Positions 1-11,763 of a stretch of DNA of 64,000 nucleotides are shown here, piece by piece. Position numbers and translations under genes: made by a program. How positions within the stretch are numbered: position 1 is the stretch's first letter; every line of letters begins with the position of its first letter. This DNA comes from Luteimonas sp. S4-F44 (lineage in GTDB: Bacteria > Pseudomonadota > Gammaproteobacteria > Xanthomonadales > Xanthomonadaceae): positions 1,674,001-1,738,000 of the forward strand of contig NZ_CP093340.1 in assembly GCF_022637415.1 (NCBI RefSeq), given 5' to 3'. The notes under the pieces are model-generated. The model saw only the letters and a list, made by a program, of their open reading frames with translations, did no database searches and had not been told where the DNA came from.

Positions 1-360
1 CACCGCGAGGACGACCGCAAGTTCCAGGAGCTCGTCGCTGCGCGCAACCAGGCCGATGCGCTGGTGCACGCGACCCGCAGCGCGATCAAGGACAACGGCG
101 ACAAGGTGCCCGGCGATGTGATCGGCAACGCCGAGGCGGCGATCGCCGAGGTCGAGACCGCGATGAAGGGTGACGACAAGGCGCAGATCGAGGCCAAGTC
201 CAAGAAGCTCGAGGAAGTCTCTCAGCAGCTGTTCGCCGCCGCCGCCGCGGCCGGGCAGCAGGGCGGGGGCGACGTCGGCGGGCAGGGCGATGCGCCCAAG
301 TCCGACGACGTGGTCGATGCCGAGTTCACCGAGGTCAAGGACGACGACAAGAAGGCGTAA
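1..360 (+). CDS. dnaK: Chaperone protein DnaK, C-terminal end (5' truncated by window)
   Basis: The reading frame is open from base 1 and ends at TAA 358-360, giving the last 119 residues of Hsp70. What is visible is the helical lid subdomain followed by a Gly/Ala/Gln-rich linker and the acidic tail [14 protein letters not shown], which is characteristic of bacterial DnaK. DnaK is the ATP-dependent cytosolic chaperone that works with DnaJ and GrpE. The dnaJ gene follows on the same strand after a hairpin terminator, the usual order. The ATPase and most of the substrate-binding domain lie outside the window. Confidence 0.96.
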   Translation, partial: HREDDRKFQELVAARNQADALVHATRSAIKDNGDKVPGDVIGNAEAAIAEVETAMKGDDKAQIEAKSKKLEEVSQQLFAAAAAAGQQGGGDVGGQGDAPKSDDVVDAEFTEVKDDDKKA

Positions 361-387
361 CCAGTGGAACCGTGATGCGTGATCGAC

Positions 388-416
388 AAGAAGCGGAGCT
401 TGGCTCCGCTTCTTTC
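388..416 (+). terminator. Intrinsic terminator between dnaK and dnaJ
   Basis: A perfect 12-bp inverted repeat (AAGAAGCGGAGC at 388-399 with its complement at 403-414) encloses a three-base loop. The right arm ends in a short T-rich run. It lies 28 bases after the dnaK stop and would reduce read-through into dnaJ, so dnaJ may also have its own promoter in 417-475. Confidence 0.75.
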
Positions 417-475
417 TCACGCGGTCACGTACCGACGCTTCGAGTCACCCATCACGCACGACGAATCACGGTCTC

Positions 476-1603
476 ATGAGCAAACGCGATTATTACGACG
501 TCCTTGGCGTCTCCCGCACCGCAAGCGAAGACGAGCTGAAGAAGGCGTATCGCCGTTGCGCGATGAAGCATCATCCGGACCGCAATCCGGGGGATGCCGC
601 CGCCGAGGCCGCGTTCAAGGAGTGCAAGGAGGCCTACGAGGTGTTGTCGGACGGCGGCAAGCGCAGGATGTACGACCAGCACGGGCATGCGGCGTTCGAG
701 CACGGCATGGGCGGCGGCAATGCCGGACCGGGCTTCGGGCCGGACATGGGCGATATCTTCGGCGACATCTTCGGCAACATCTTCGGCGGCGGCGGACGCA
801 GCGGCCCGCGTCGCGGTGCCGACGTGGGCTATGTGATGGAGCTCGACCTCGAGGACGCGGTCGCCGGTGTCGAGAAGCGCATCGAACTGCCGACGCTGAC
901 CGGCTGCGACGACTGCAATGGCAGCGGTTCGGAGGACGGCAAGCGCGAGACCTGCTCGACCTGCGCCGGTCGCGGCCAGGTGCGGATGCAGCGCGGGCCC
1001 TTCACGATGCAGCAGGCCTGTCCGCATTGCGGCGGGCACGGCCAGGTGATCGCCAATCCCTGCAAGACGTGTCATGGCGCAGGGCGGGTCGAGGACGAGA
1101 AGGTGCTGTCGGTGAAGATTCCCGCCGGCGTCGATTCGGGCGATCGCATCCGCCTGTCGGGCGAAGGCGAGGCCGGTCCGGCTGGTGCGCCGCCCGGCGA
1201 TCTCTATGTGGAAGTGCGGGTGCGCCCGCACGACATCTTCGTGCGCGACGGCGACGACCTGCATTGCGAGGTGCCGATCCGCATCTCGCAGGCCGCGCTC
1301 GGCGACACGGTGCGCGTGCCCACGCTCGGCGGCGAGGCCGAGATCCGCATTCCGGCCGAGACCCAGACCGGCAAGGTGTTCCGCCTGCGCGACAAGGGCG
1401 TCAAGTCGGTGCGCAGCCGCTCGGTCGGCGACCTGTACTGCAAGATCTTCGTCGAGACGCCGGTCAATCTCACCGCCGATCAGCGCGATCTGCTGCAGCG
1501 CTTCGAGGCGACGTTCACCACCGAGAACGCGCGCCGGCATTCGCCCAAGTCCAGCACCTTCATGGACGGTGTCAAGGGCTTCTGGGAACGCATGACGTCC
1601 TGA
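476..1603 (+). CDS. dnaJ: Chaperone protein DnaJ (Hsp40)
   Basis: This is a 375-residue type I J-protein, the usual length. The J-domain occupies roughly residues 1-70 with the HPD motif at 33-35, which stimulates DnaK ATPase. A Gly/Phe-rich stretch follows at about 80-110. Four CxxCxGxG zinc motifs ([32 protein letters not shown]) lie at about 144-205. The C-terminal substrate-binding domains run to the end. It acts in the cytosol, delivering unfolded clients to DnaK, whose gene end lies just upstream. The ATG start gives the canonical [12 protein letters not shown] beginning. Confidence 0.98.
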   Translation: MSKRDYYDVLGVSRTASEDELKKAYRRCAMKHHPDRNPGDAAAEAAFKECKEAYEVLSDGGKRRMYDQHGHAAFEHGMGGGNAGPGFGPDMGDIFGDIFGNIFGGGGRSGPRRGADVGYVMELDLEDAVAGVEKRIELPTLTGCDDCNGSGSEDGKRETCSTCAGRGQVRMQRGPFTMQQACPHCGGHGQVIANPCKTCHGAGRVEDEKVLSVKIPAGVDSGDRIRLSGEGEAGPAGAPPGDLYVEVRVRPHDIFVRDGDDLHCEVPIRISQAALGDTVRVPTLGGEAEIRIPAETQTGKVFRLRDKGVKSVRSRSVGDLYCKIFVETPVNLTADQRDLLQRFEATFTTENARRHSPKSSTFMDGVKGFWERMTS

Positions 1604-1616
1604 TCCGTCCCAATGT

Positions 1617-1665
1617 GCGGGCGCTTCTGCGAAGCGCCTGAAGCGATGAGGGCGATGACGCCCTC
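1617..1665 (+). terminator. Two consecutive hairpins after dnaJ
   Basis: GGCGCTTC-TGC-GAAGCGCC and then GAGGGCG-ATGA-CGCCCTC follow the dnaJ stop. Neither has a good T-run, so termination is only plausible. They also separate dnaJ from the oppositely oriented broken gene. Confidence 0.4.
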
Positions 1666-1697
1666 CGCGAGCAGCCTGATTGCTCGGGCGTCACGCT

Positions 1698-2260
1698 TCA
1701 GACGGCTGTCCCGCGCAAAGCGGCCTTCAGGTGTGCGTGGCCGTCGCCCGCCAACCATGCGCGCAGCGAGACGAGCTCGGGATTGAGCGCGCGGATCCGT
1801 TCAAGGTGTACGCGCTCTGCGAGCCGGCCGGATTCCAGGCTGGCGGCATATGTGCCAGGTCGGGATGGGCGGCCAGGACCGCATCCGGAAGTCGGGCATA
1901 GGGGATGGGCCTGCCGGCGGCGTGCGAAAACGCGGCCTCCAGCGCGTCCCCGGTCACGCGATCGCCGGCGATCTTCAGCGTCATGCCTGCGAACCGCGCC
2001 CGGTCCGCGAACAGGGTGGCGACGATCTTGCCGATGTCCTCCACCGCGATGAGCTGGATCGAGTGCGCGCGGTGGATCAGCGACACCAGCGCAATTGCCG
2101 CGGGTCGAGGCGTTGCGTCGAAGTCACGACGGCAACCGCCGTTGATGGCGTATCGTCTGGCGAAGACCGGACGTAATCTTTGCCGGCAACAGGCCACCGG
2201 GTCGCCGCATCGATGCGGCTGTCTCGAGTGCGGACCGCTTGACGGATGGGAGCGCCCCAA
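1698..2260 (-). pseudogene. Remnant of an NmrA/SDR-type NAD(P)-binding protein (truncated and frameshifted)
   Basis: Read leftwards, the frame contains LIHRAHSIQLIAVEDIGKIV, then a TLKIAGDRVTGDALEAAFSHA stretch and GRPIPYARLP. This is the typical second half of NmrA-like atypical short-chain dehydrogenases, where the sequence before DDIG/EDIG is followed by IAGD and a GRPIPY motif. After about position 1840 the family similarity continues in another frame (LERIRALNPELVSLRAWLAG, ending at TGA 1698-1700), so there is at least one frameshift. The N-terminal half, with the GxxGxxG cofactor motif, is absent, and residues upstream of about 2110 do not resemble the family. I infer a dead gene. Confidence 0.65.
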
Positions 2261-2272
2261 CTAGCGCAATCG

Positions 2273-2411
2273 GTATCCACAGTCGATGTGGATGTCATGA
2301 CGACAAACGTGTGGATAAGCCGCGCCGACCCGCTTGCGATCGGGTGTGCTTTTGGCTGGTCATTTATTCGCCACCTGCCGATCCGCGACCCAACGCGGGG
2401 CTTGCGTCGCG
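2273..2411 (+). repeat. DnaA-box repeat, unit 1
   Basis: This unit carries gTATCCACA (2273-2281), TGTGGATGT (2287-2295) and the perfect DnaA box TGTGGATAA (2310-2318, reverse of TTATCCACA). An AT-rich stretch ending in TTCGCCA follows (2367-2373), then a CTTG-N3-CGCGCA element (2401-). Starts of the three boxes are 14 and 23 bases apart, exactly as in units 2 and 3. No convincing gene is present in 2261-3181. Confidence 0.75.
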
Positions 2412-2598
2412 CATTCGGATCTGCATGCGCACGCCGCATGCATGGACTGCGCGCCAAACGACGTGCGTGCAGCGGCGCGATGCGATGACCCGACCCACGG
2501 GGCGATGGCATTGCAGGCACGGTGATGCGGTCGAATCGCATGCGGGGAAAGCGCCTCACGACCGCTTGACGACGTCGCGTTTGCGGCCTCCACGCCGG

Positions 2599-2737
2599 TC
2601 ATCCACAAGCGATGTGGATGGTCTGGTCACAAAGGTGTGGATAAGCATCGCGCGGCCGCTTCGCAGGCGGGTGGATTTCGACTGGTGAAGTTTTCGCCAT
2701 CCGCGTCGGCTGACGAAGAATCCGGGCTTGACCCGCG
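2599..2737 (+). repeat. DnaA-box repeat, unit 2
   Basis: TCATCCACA (2599-2607) is one mismatch from consensus. It is followed by TGTGGATGG (2613-2621), GGTCACAAAG, the perfect box TGTGGATAA (2636-2644), TTTTCGCCA (TTCGCCA at 2693-2699) and CTTGACCCGCGCAG (2727-2740). Box spacing is again 14 and 23, and the distance from the perfect box to TTCGCCA is 57, as in unit 1. Confidence 0.75.
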
Positions 2738-2833
2738 CAGGCCCGGATGCATCGCCTGCAGCCGCCTCCGGATGGGCGAGGACGGCGGCGCGCTCGCGAC
2801 TTGACGGCCGCGCCACGTCGCGTCCGGCGGCGG

Positions 2834-2972
2834 TCGTCCACAGCCGGTGTGGATGGCCTGGTCACAAAGATGTGGATAAGCGGCCGCGGCCCTTCATTGG
2901 CGCGGCGCGCTCGTAGTGGCGAAAAATTCGCCATGTATCACTCGGGTGCGGCGAGACTGTGCTTGACCCGCG
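2834..2972 (+). repeat. DnaA-box repeat, unit 3
   Basis: TCGTCCACA (2834-2842), TGTGGATGG (2848-2856), GGTCACAAAG, the perfect box TGTGGATAA (2871-2879), an A/T tract plus TTCGCCA (2927-2933) and CTTGACCCGCGCAG (2962-2975). The 14- and 23-base box spacing is identical to the other units, and the TTCGCCA distance is 56. The bases between elements differ among units, so only the motifs and their spacing are conserved. Confidence 0.75.
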
Positions 2973-3181
2973 CAGCGGATTGCGCCGCGCCCGCGGCGGG
3001 CCGTGCGTCATGCGCCGACTTACGCTCGCTGGTGGAACGCTCAGTCCCGGAAACGTTGCGGCGCGATCCCCGCCCCAGGCGCCCGGCCGCGCTTCCGTCT
3101 CGAGGCTAGAATGCGCGGCATGAAGACCCGACCCGATTGTCTTGCCGTTTCGACCCCGCCGCCGCGATCGGCGGTGGCCCG

Positions 3182-3916
3182 ATGAGCCCGCCTGTCCGGG
3201 TGCTGGTGCACGGGGCATCCGGCCGGATGGGGCAGGCCGTCCTGCGTCTGGCAGCCTCGTGCGACGGTTTGGCGGTGGTGGCGGCAGTGTCGGGAAGCGC
3301 CCCGCGCCAACGGGTCATCGGCGGCGTGCCGTACTTCGGCGCCGCCGAACTCGGTGGCGCGCCGCCCTTCGATGTCGCCATCGACTTCAGCCTGCCGGCG
3401 GGCTTCGATGCGTTGCTGGCGCTGTGCGAGCGGCGTGGCGCGGCGCTGGTCTCGGGCACCACCGGGCTGTCGGAGGCGCAGAACGCCGCGCTCGACGCCG
3501 CAGCGGGGCGGATTCCGGTGCTGTGGGCCTCGAATTTCAGCCTCGGGGTTGCGGTCCTGCAGGATCTGGTCGCACGCGCGGCGGCGATGCTGCCGGGCTG
3601 GGACTGCGACATCGTCGAATCGCACCACACGCGCAAGCTCGATGCGCCGTCGGGGACCGCGTTGACGCTGGGCGCGGCCGCGCAAGGGCAGGGCGCCAGC
3701 CCGCGCTACGCCTCGATCCGGGCCGGCGACATCGTCGGCGAGCATCTGGTGCAGTTCACGACCCGCGGCGAGCGCATCGAGCTCGTTCACCGGGCCGGCG
3801 ATCGCGACATCTTCGCGGCCGGGGCGTTGCATGTCGCAGCGCGGCTGGCCGGGCGCGCGCCGCGCCGTTACGGGATCGCCGAGCTGCTCGGCGCCGGCGC
3901 GACGACCTCGGCATGA
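3182..3916 (+). CDS. dapB: 4-hydroxy-tetrahydrodipicolinate reductase
   Basis: This enzyme reduces 4-hydroxy-tetrahydrodipicolinate with NAD(P)H in the lysine/diaminopimelate pathway, in the cytosol. The N-terminal Rossmann motif GASGRMG is at residues 11-17. The catalytic/substrate signature ESHHTRKLDAPSGTA starts near residue 146. The protein has 244 residues, close to the usual 240-270. I chose ATG 3182 because it begins MSPPVRVLVHG directly before the nucleotide-binding strand; an in-frame GTG at 3137 would add 15 residues with no family character. It stands 132 bases upstream of carA on the same strand. Confidence 0.96.
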   Translation: MSPPVRVLVHGASGRMGQAVLRLAASCDGLAVVAAVSGSAPRQRVIGGVPYFGAAELGGAPPFDVAIDFSLPAGFDALLALCERRGAALVSGTTGLSEAQNAALDAAAGRIPVLWASNFSLGVAVLQDLVARAAAMLPGWDCDIVESHHTRKLDAPSGTALTLGAAAQGQGASPRYASIRAGDIVGEHLVQFTTRGERIELVHRAGDRDIFAAGALHVAARLAGRAPRRYGIAELLGAGATTSA

Positions 3917-4047
3917 CCGATCGCGTGCGCCGCGCTGGCGCAGCGGGGCCGGCGTCGGTACAATTCTCGCTCGCCTGAACCTCTCGCCTCCGGACCGGCT
4001 GCCGCCGCTCTGGCGGTTTCCTGCAACCTGACGTAGGCGAAGACCAC

Positions 4048-5169
4048 GTGACAGATTCCGCAATTCTCGTCCTTGAAGACGGCACCGTGTTCGAGGGCGT
4101 TTCCGTGGGCGCTCCTGGCTTGTCGGTCGGTGAAACGGTGTTCAACACCGCGATGACCGGCTACCAGGAAGTGCTCACCGATCCGTCGTATGCGCGCCAG
4201 CTGGTGACGCTGACCTATCCGCATATCGGCAACACCGGCTGTACCGACCAGGACGATGAGGCCGGACGGGTGTGGGCCTCGGGGTTGATCGTGCGCGACG
4301 TGCCGCGCCGTCCGAGCAGTTGGCGCAGCCAGATCGCGCTGCCCGAATGGCTGCGCGCGCGCGGGATCGTCGCGATCGCCGGCATCGACACCCGCAAGCT
4401 GACCCGCCTGCTGCGCGACCGTGGCGCGATGAACGGCGCGCTGATGGCCGGCGAGGTGAACGTCGACCAGGCGCTCGAGGCCGCACGCAAGTTCCCGGGC
4501 CTGAAGGGCATGGATCTGGCGAAGGTGGTCAGCACGACCGAGCGCTACACCTGGTCGGACGGCCAGCTGGATCTGGACGCGAATGCCTTCGTGTCGGCGC
4601 CGGCCAAGTTCAAGGTCGTGGCCTACGACTACGGCGTCAAACACAACATCCTGCGCATGCTCGCCGAGCGCGGCTGCGAACTGACCGTGGTGCCGGCGCA
4701 GACGCCGGCCGCGGAGGTGCTCGCGCTGAAGCCCGACGGTGTCTTCTTGTCCAACGGCCCTGGCGATCCGGCGCCGTGCGATTACGCGATCGAGGCCATC
4801 CGCACCTTCATCGAGAACAAGGTGCCGACCTTTGGCATCTGCCTGGGACACCAGTTGCTGGCGCTGGCGGCCGGCGCGCAGACGATGAAGATGCCGCACG
4901 GCCACCACGGCGCGAACCATCCGGTGCAGGCCGTCGATGGCGGCCGGGTGATGATCACCTCGCAGAACCACGGCTTCGCGGTCGACGAATCGACGTTGCC
5001 GGCCAATGTCCGCGTGACCCATCGCTCGCTGTTCGACGGCACCAACCAGGGCATCGCGCTGACCGACGCGCCGGCCTTTTCGTTTCAGGGCCATCCCGAG
5101 GCATCGCCGGGGCCGCACGATGTGGCGCCGCTCTTCGACCAGTTCGTAGCGCTGATGGAGGCGCGTTGA
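4048..5169 (+). CDS. carA: Carbamoyl-phosphate synthase small subunit
   Basis: This is the glutamine amidotransferase subunit, which hydrolyses glutamine and passes ammonia to CarB for carbamoyl phosphate, the precursor of arginine and pyrimidines. The 373-residue length is normal. The N-terminal CarA domain begins [17 protein letters not shown]. The class I amidotransferase domain has the nucleophile in GICLGHQ (Cys about 265) and the His/Glu pair in [11 protein letters not shown] near the C-terminus. The start is GTG 4048. Its stop is one base before the carB start, so the two subunits are translationally coupled. Confidence 0.97.
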   Translation: MTDSAILVLEDGTVFEGVSVGAPGLSVGETVFNTAMTGYQEVLTDPSYARQLVTLTYPHIGNTGCTDQDDEAGRVWASGLIVRDVPRRPSSWRSQIALPEWLRARGIVAIAGIDTRKLTRLLRDRGAMNGALMAGEVNVDQALEAARKFPGLKGMDLAKVVSTTERYTWSDGQLDLDANAFVSAPAKFKVVAYDYGVKHNILRMLAERGCELTVVPAQTPAAEVLALKPDGVFLSNGPGDPAPCDYAIEAIRTFIENKVPTFGICLGHQLLALAAGAQTMKMPHGHHGANHPVQAVDGGRVMITSQNHGFAVDESTLPANVRVTHRSLFDGTNQGIALTDAPAFSFQGHPEASPGPHDVAPLFDQFVALMEAR

Positions 5170-5170
5170 T

Positions 5171-8451
<3,281 letters not shown>

Positions 8452-8455
<4 letters not shown>

Positions 8456-8928
8456 GGGCACCCATGACCACGCGCGGCGCACAGCGCCTGCGCGAGGAAC
8501 TCGAGGAACTGAAGTCGGTCAAGCGGCCGGCGGTCATCGATGCGATCGCCGAGGCGCGTGCGCACGGCGATCTGAAGGAGAACGCCGAGTACCACGCCGC
8601 GCGCGAGCAGCAGAGCTTCATCGAGGGCCGCATCAAGCAACTCGAGAGCGAGCTGTCGCATGCCGATGTCATCGATGTCGCCAAGCTCAACGCCGGCGAC
8701 AAGGTGGTGTTCGGCGCGACGGTGGTGATCGCCGATGCGCAGACCGACGAGGAGAAGCGCTACCAGATCGTCGGCGACCTGGAGGCCGACATCAAGCAGG
8801 GCCTGATCGCGATCTCCTCACCGGTCGCACGGGCGCTGATCGGCAAGCACGAAGGCGACAGCATCAGCATCGATGCGCCCGGCGGCACCCGCGACTACGA
8901 CATCGTCAGCGTCGAGTATCTCGGCTGA
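8452..8928 (+). CDS. greA: Transcription elongation factor GreA
   Basis: GreA rescues backtracked RNA polymerase by stimulating transcript cleavage. The 158-residue product has the N-terminal coiled coil with the acidic tip in the [20 protein letters not shown] region (about 36-55) and the C-terminal FKBP-like domain ending [11 protein letters not shown]. The ATG at 8452 overlaps the carB stop and is preceded by AGGAGGG, and [17 protein letters not shown] matches the family start in this group. A second ATG four codons later is possible. The order carB-greA-unknown-recJ is a compact coupled run. Confidence 0.95.
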
Positions 8929-8932
8929 GCCG

Positions 8933-9892
8933 ATGACCTCGGCGACGTTCCTGCTGCCCGCCGCCGCGCGCTTTGGCGCGCAGCGCTGGCAGCTGGACAT
9001 CGTGCGGGCCCTGGGGCGTGCCGACCGCACCACGGCTGCGCCGGGGCGGCGGCCGCAGCTTGCGCGGCACGTCGCGCTTCCCGAGGGCGGCTGGCCGCTG
9101 GCGGCGCTGTCGCGCCAGGTCGACGTCGGCGATGCCGACGCGCCGGGCAGTGCCTGGCTGCGCGCCGACCCGGCATGGCTGCGGCCGGACATCAACGGCG
9201 TGCGTCTGATGGGCCACGGCGACACGCTGGGCCTGGTGCAGGCCGATGTCGACGCGCTGCTGCCGGTCCTGCAGCCGGTGTTCGCCGAGGCCGGCTTCGT
9301 GCTAGACGCCCCGGCGCCGTCGCGCTGGTATCTGCGGCTGCCGCGGGAGACGGCACTGCCGGCGTTCGTCGATCCGGCCGATGCGCTCGGCACCGATCTG
9401 GCCGAGCACGACGATGGCGGCGCCCAGGCGCGGCGCTGGCGGGTGCTCGCCAACGAGGCGCAGATTCTCCTGCACACTCATCCCTGGAATGCGGCGCGCA
9501 ACGCGGCCGGGCGGCCGCCGGTCAATGCGCTGTGGTTCTGGGGCGGGGGGCCGCTGCCTGACGCGTCGACGGTGCCCCGCGGCGCACAGGCGCGCGTGCT
9601 CACCGATGATGCGACGCTGCGCGCACTCGCGGCGATCGCGACCGAGGTCGAGCCGTTGCCGTCGGCCTTGCCCGCGCTGCGCGACGCGCTGCTGATCGAC
9701 CTGGGCGGGTTGCGCGATCTGCGCCAGCTGCAGGCCGACTGGCTGCGGCCGGCACTCGCGGCGCTGGCCGGTGGCCGGCTCGACGCCCTGGTCCTGGACG
9801 ACGAGGATGGCCAGGTGCTGACCTTGCGTCGTTGGCACCGCCTGCGCGTCTGGCGCCGGCCCTACGTGCCGGCCACGGCGGCGCGGCCATGA
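8933..9892 (+). CDS. Conserved protein of unknown function between greA and recJ (COG4255-like)
   Basis: The 319-residue protein starts at ATG 8933, four bases after greA, and its TGA overlaps the recJ ATG (ATGA), so it is in the operon. There is no signal peptide or membrane segment. It has conserved-looking blocks such as INGVRLMGHGD and NALWFWGGGPLP at about residue 200. The latter resembles a family often labelled as a phosphoglycerate-mutase homologue (COG4255) that sits beside recJ in xanthomonads. I see no catalytic metal motif of true alkaline-phosphatase-type mutases and do not assign an activity. Confidence 0.8.
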   Translation: MTSATFLLPAAARFGAQRWQLDIVRALGRADRTTAAPGRRPQLARHVALPEGGWPLAALSRQVDVGDADAPGSAWLRADPAWLRPDINGVRLMGHGDTLGLVQADVDALLPVLQPVFAEAGFVLDAPAPSRWYLRLPRETALPAFVDPADALGTDLAEHDDGGAQARRWRVLANEAQILLHTHPWNAARNAAGRPPVNALWFWGGGPLPDASTVPRGAQARVLTDDATLRALAAIATEVEPLPSALPALRDALLIDLGGLRDLRQLQADWLRPALAALAGGRLDALVLDDEDGQVLTLRRWHRLRVWRRPYVPATAARP

Positions 9893-11616
9893 CCCGTCCG
9901 CCGCCGACGATCCGACGTCGTGACAGCGCGCCCGGCGGGGACTGGCCGTCGACGGTGCCGGCGCTGCTGCGGCGCATCTATGCGGCGCGCGGTGCGCACG
10001 ACCTGCAGGCCGCGCAGCCACGCCTGGCCGGGCTGCTGCCGCCCGACGCGCTGTCGAATATCGATGCGGCGACGGCCCTGCTCGCCGATGCCATCGCGCA
10101 GGGCAGGCGGATCCTGGTGGTCGGGGACTTCGATTGCGATGGCGCGACGGCCTGTGCGGTCGCGGTGCGCGGACTGCGCATGCTCGGCGCGGGCGATGTC
10201 GTGCATGCCGTGCCCAATCGCATCGTCCACGGTTACGGGCTGTCGCCCGGCCTGGTCGATGCGCTGGCGCCGCTGGCCCCGGCACTCTTGCTGACGGTCG
10301 ACCACGGCATCGCCTGCCATGCCGGCGTCGCCGCGGCAAAGGCGCGGGGCTGGCAGGTGCTGGTGACCGACCACCATCTGCCGGGCGACGCGTTGCCGCC
10401 GGCCGATGCGATCGTCAATCCGAATCTGCCCGGCGACCGCTTCCAGAGCAAGGTGCTGGCGGGCGTCGGGGTGATCTTCTACGTGCTGCTGGCGCTGCGC
10501 AGGCGGCTGCGCGAGGCCGTTGCCTTCGCAGGGCCGGCACCGGATCTGTCGACGCTGCTCGATCTGGTCGCGGTGGGTACGGTCGCCGATCTCGTGCCGC
10601 TGGACGTCAACAACCGGGCGCTGGTCGCGGCCGGGCTGCGCCGGCTGCGCGCCGGGCAGGGCTGCCCCGGCCTGCAGGCCTTGATCGATGTGTCGGGGCG
10701 ACAGGCGGCGCGCCTGACCACGGGCGACATCGGCTTCGGCATCGCACCGCGCATCAATGCCGCCGGCCGCCTGGAGGACATGGCGATCGGTATCGAATGC
10801 CTGCTCACCGACGACGCGGCCCAGGCGCAGACGCTCGCGGCGACGCTGCACACGATCAATGCCGAGCGCCGCGCAGTGCAGCAGTCGATGCTCGACGACG
10901 CCGAGGCCGCGGTCGCCGGCCGGCCGCCGGTCGATCCCGCGGCGATCGGGGTCTGCCTGCACGATGCGCAATGGCATCCGGGCGTCGTCGGTCTTGTGGC
11001 CTCGAAGATGAAGGACGCGCTGCACCGGCCGGTGATCGCGTTCGCACCGGCCGAGCCCGGCAGCGATCAGCTGCGTGGCTCGGCGCGTTCGATCCCGGGC
11101 CTGCATATCCGCGACGTGCTGGCCGCGGTCGATGTGGCGCATCCCGGCCTGATCGAGCGCTTCGGCGGCCATGCGATGGCGGCGGGCCTGAGCCTGCGAC
11201 TCGAGGCGTTACCCGCGTTCGAGCGCGCCTTCGGGCAGGCGGTCGCGACCCTGCTCGATCCGGCGCTGCTGCGGGCGGAGATCGTCACCGACGGTGCGCT
11301 CGGCCCCAGCGAATTCGACATCGTGCACGCCGCGCACCTGCGCGACGCCGGCCCCTGGGGCCAGGGCTTCCCCGAACCGCTGTTCGACGGCGAGTTCGCG
11401 GTTGTCGACTGGCGGGTGGTCGGCGGGCGGCATCTCAAGCTCAGCCTGCGGCTCGACGGCCGCCCGGCGACCGTCGATGCGATCCATTTCGGTGCCTGGC
11501 GCGAGGTCGCACCGGCGCCGCGCGAGCGCATCGTCTATCGCCTCGCGCCCGACGACTACCGCGGCGGCGATGCGGTGCAGTTGCTGGTCGAGCACCGCGA
11601 GCCGATGGCCCGCTGA
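9889..11616 (+). CDS. recJ: Single-stranded-DNA-specific exonuclease RecJ
   Basis: RecJ is the 5'-3' ssDNA exonuclease of RecF-pathway recombination and mismatch repair. The DHH phosphoesterase motifs are clear: DFDCDG at about residue 81, VDHGI near 142, the defining DHH at about 161 (TDHHLP), NPN soon after, and the DHHA1 motif with GGHAMAAG near 425. Length is 575 residues, typical. The start ATG overlaps the preceding stop. The in-frame open stretch upstream to 9832 lies inside the previous gene and is not needed. Confidence 0.96.
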   Translation: MTRPPPTIRRRDSAPGGDWPSTVPALLRRIYAARGAHDLQAAQPRLAGLLPPDALSNIDAATALLADAIAQGRRILVVGDFDCDGATACAVAVRGLRMLGAGDVVHAVPNRIVHGYGLSPGLVDALAPLAPALLLTVDHGIACHAGVAAAKARGWQVLVTDHHLPGDALPPADAIVNPNLPGDRFQSKVLAGVGVIFYVLLALRRRLREAVAFAGPAPDLSTLLDLVAVGTVADLVPLDVNNRALVAAGLRRLRAGQGCPGLQALIDVSGRQAARLTTGDIGFGIAPRINAAGRLEDMAIGIECLLTDDAAQAQTLAATLHTINAERRAVQQSMLDDAEAAVAGRPPVDPAAIGVCLHDAQWHPGVVGLVASKMKDALHRPVIAFAPAEPGSDQLRGSARSIPGLHIRDVLAAVDVAHPGLIERFGGHAMAAGLSLRLEALPAFERAFGQAVATLLDPALLRAEIVTDGALGPSEFDIVHAAHLRDAGPWGQGFPEPLFDGEFAVVDWRVVGGRHLKLSLRLDGRPATVDAIHFGAWREVAPAPRERIVYRLAPDDYRGGDAVQLLVEHREPMAR

Positions 11617-11763
11617 CCCCGGTTTTCGAGCGCCCATCGCCACTGGGGAAGCGACCTCCTTGGCCCCTGGCGGGTCCGTGATCCCTTTTTCCCTGAACGG
11701 GTGCGAGAATGCGCCGCCGCGCCCGCGATCGCGCAGGGCGCCTACTGTCGAAGGGAGATCCGC

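Noticed and set aside
2273..2975. DnaA-box array considered as the chromosomal origin itself
   Set aside because: There is no dnaA, dnaN, gyrB or rpmH nearby, and the AT-rich tracts are very short. It remains a possible DnaA-binding locus.
9832..9888. Longer recJ start upstream of ATG 9889
   Set aside because: It would lie inside the preceding gene; the ATGA overlap is the natural coupled start.
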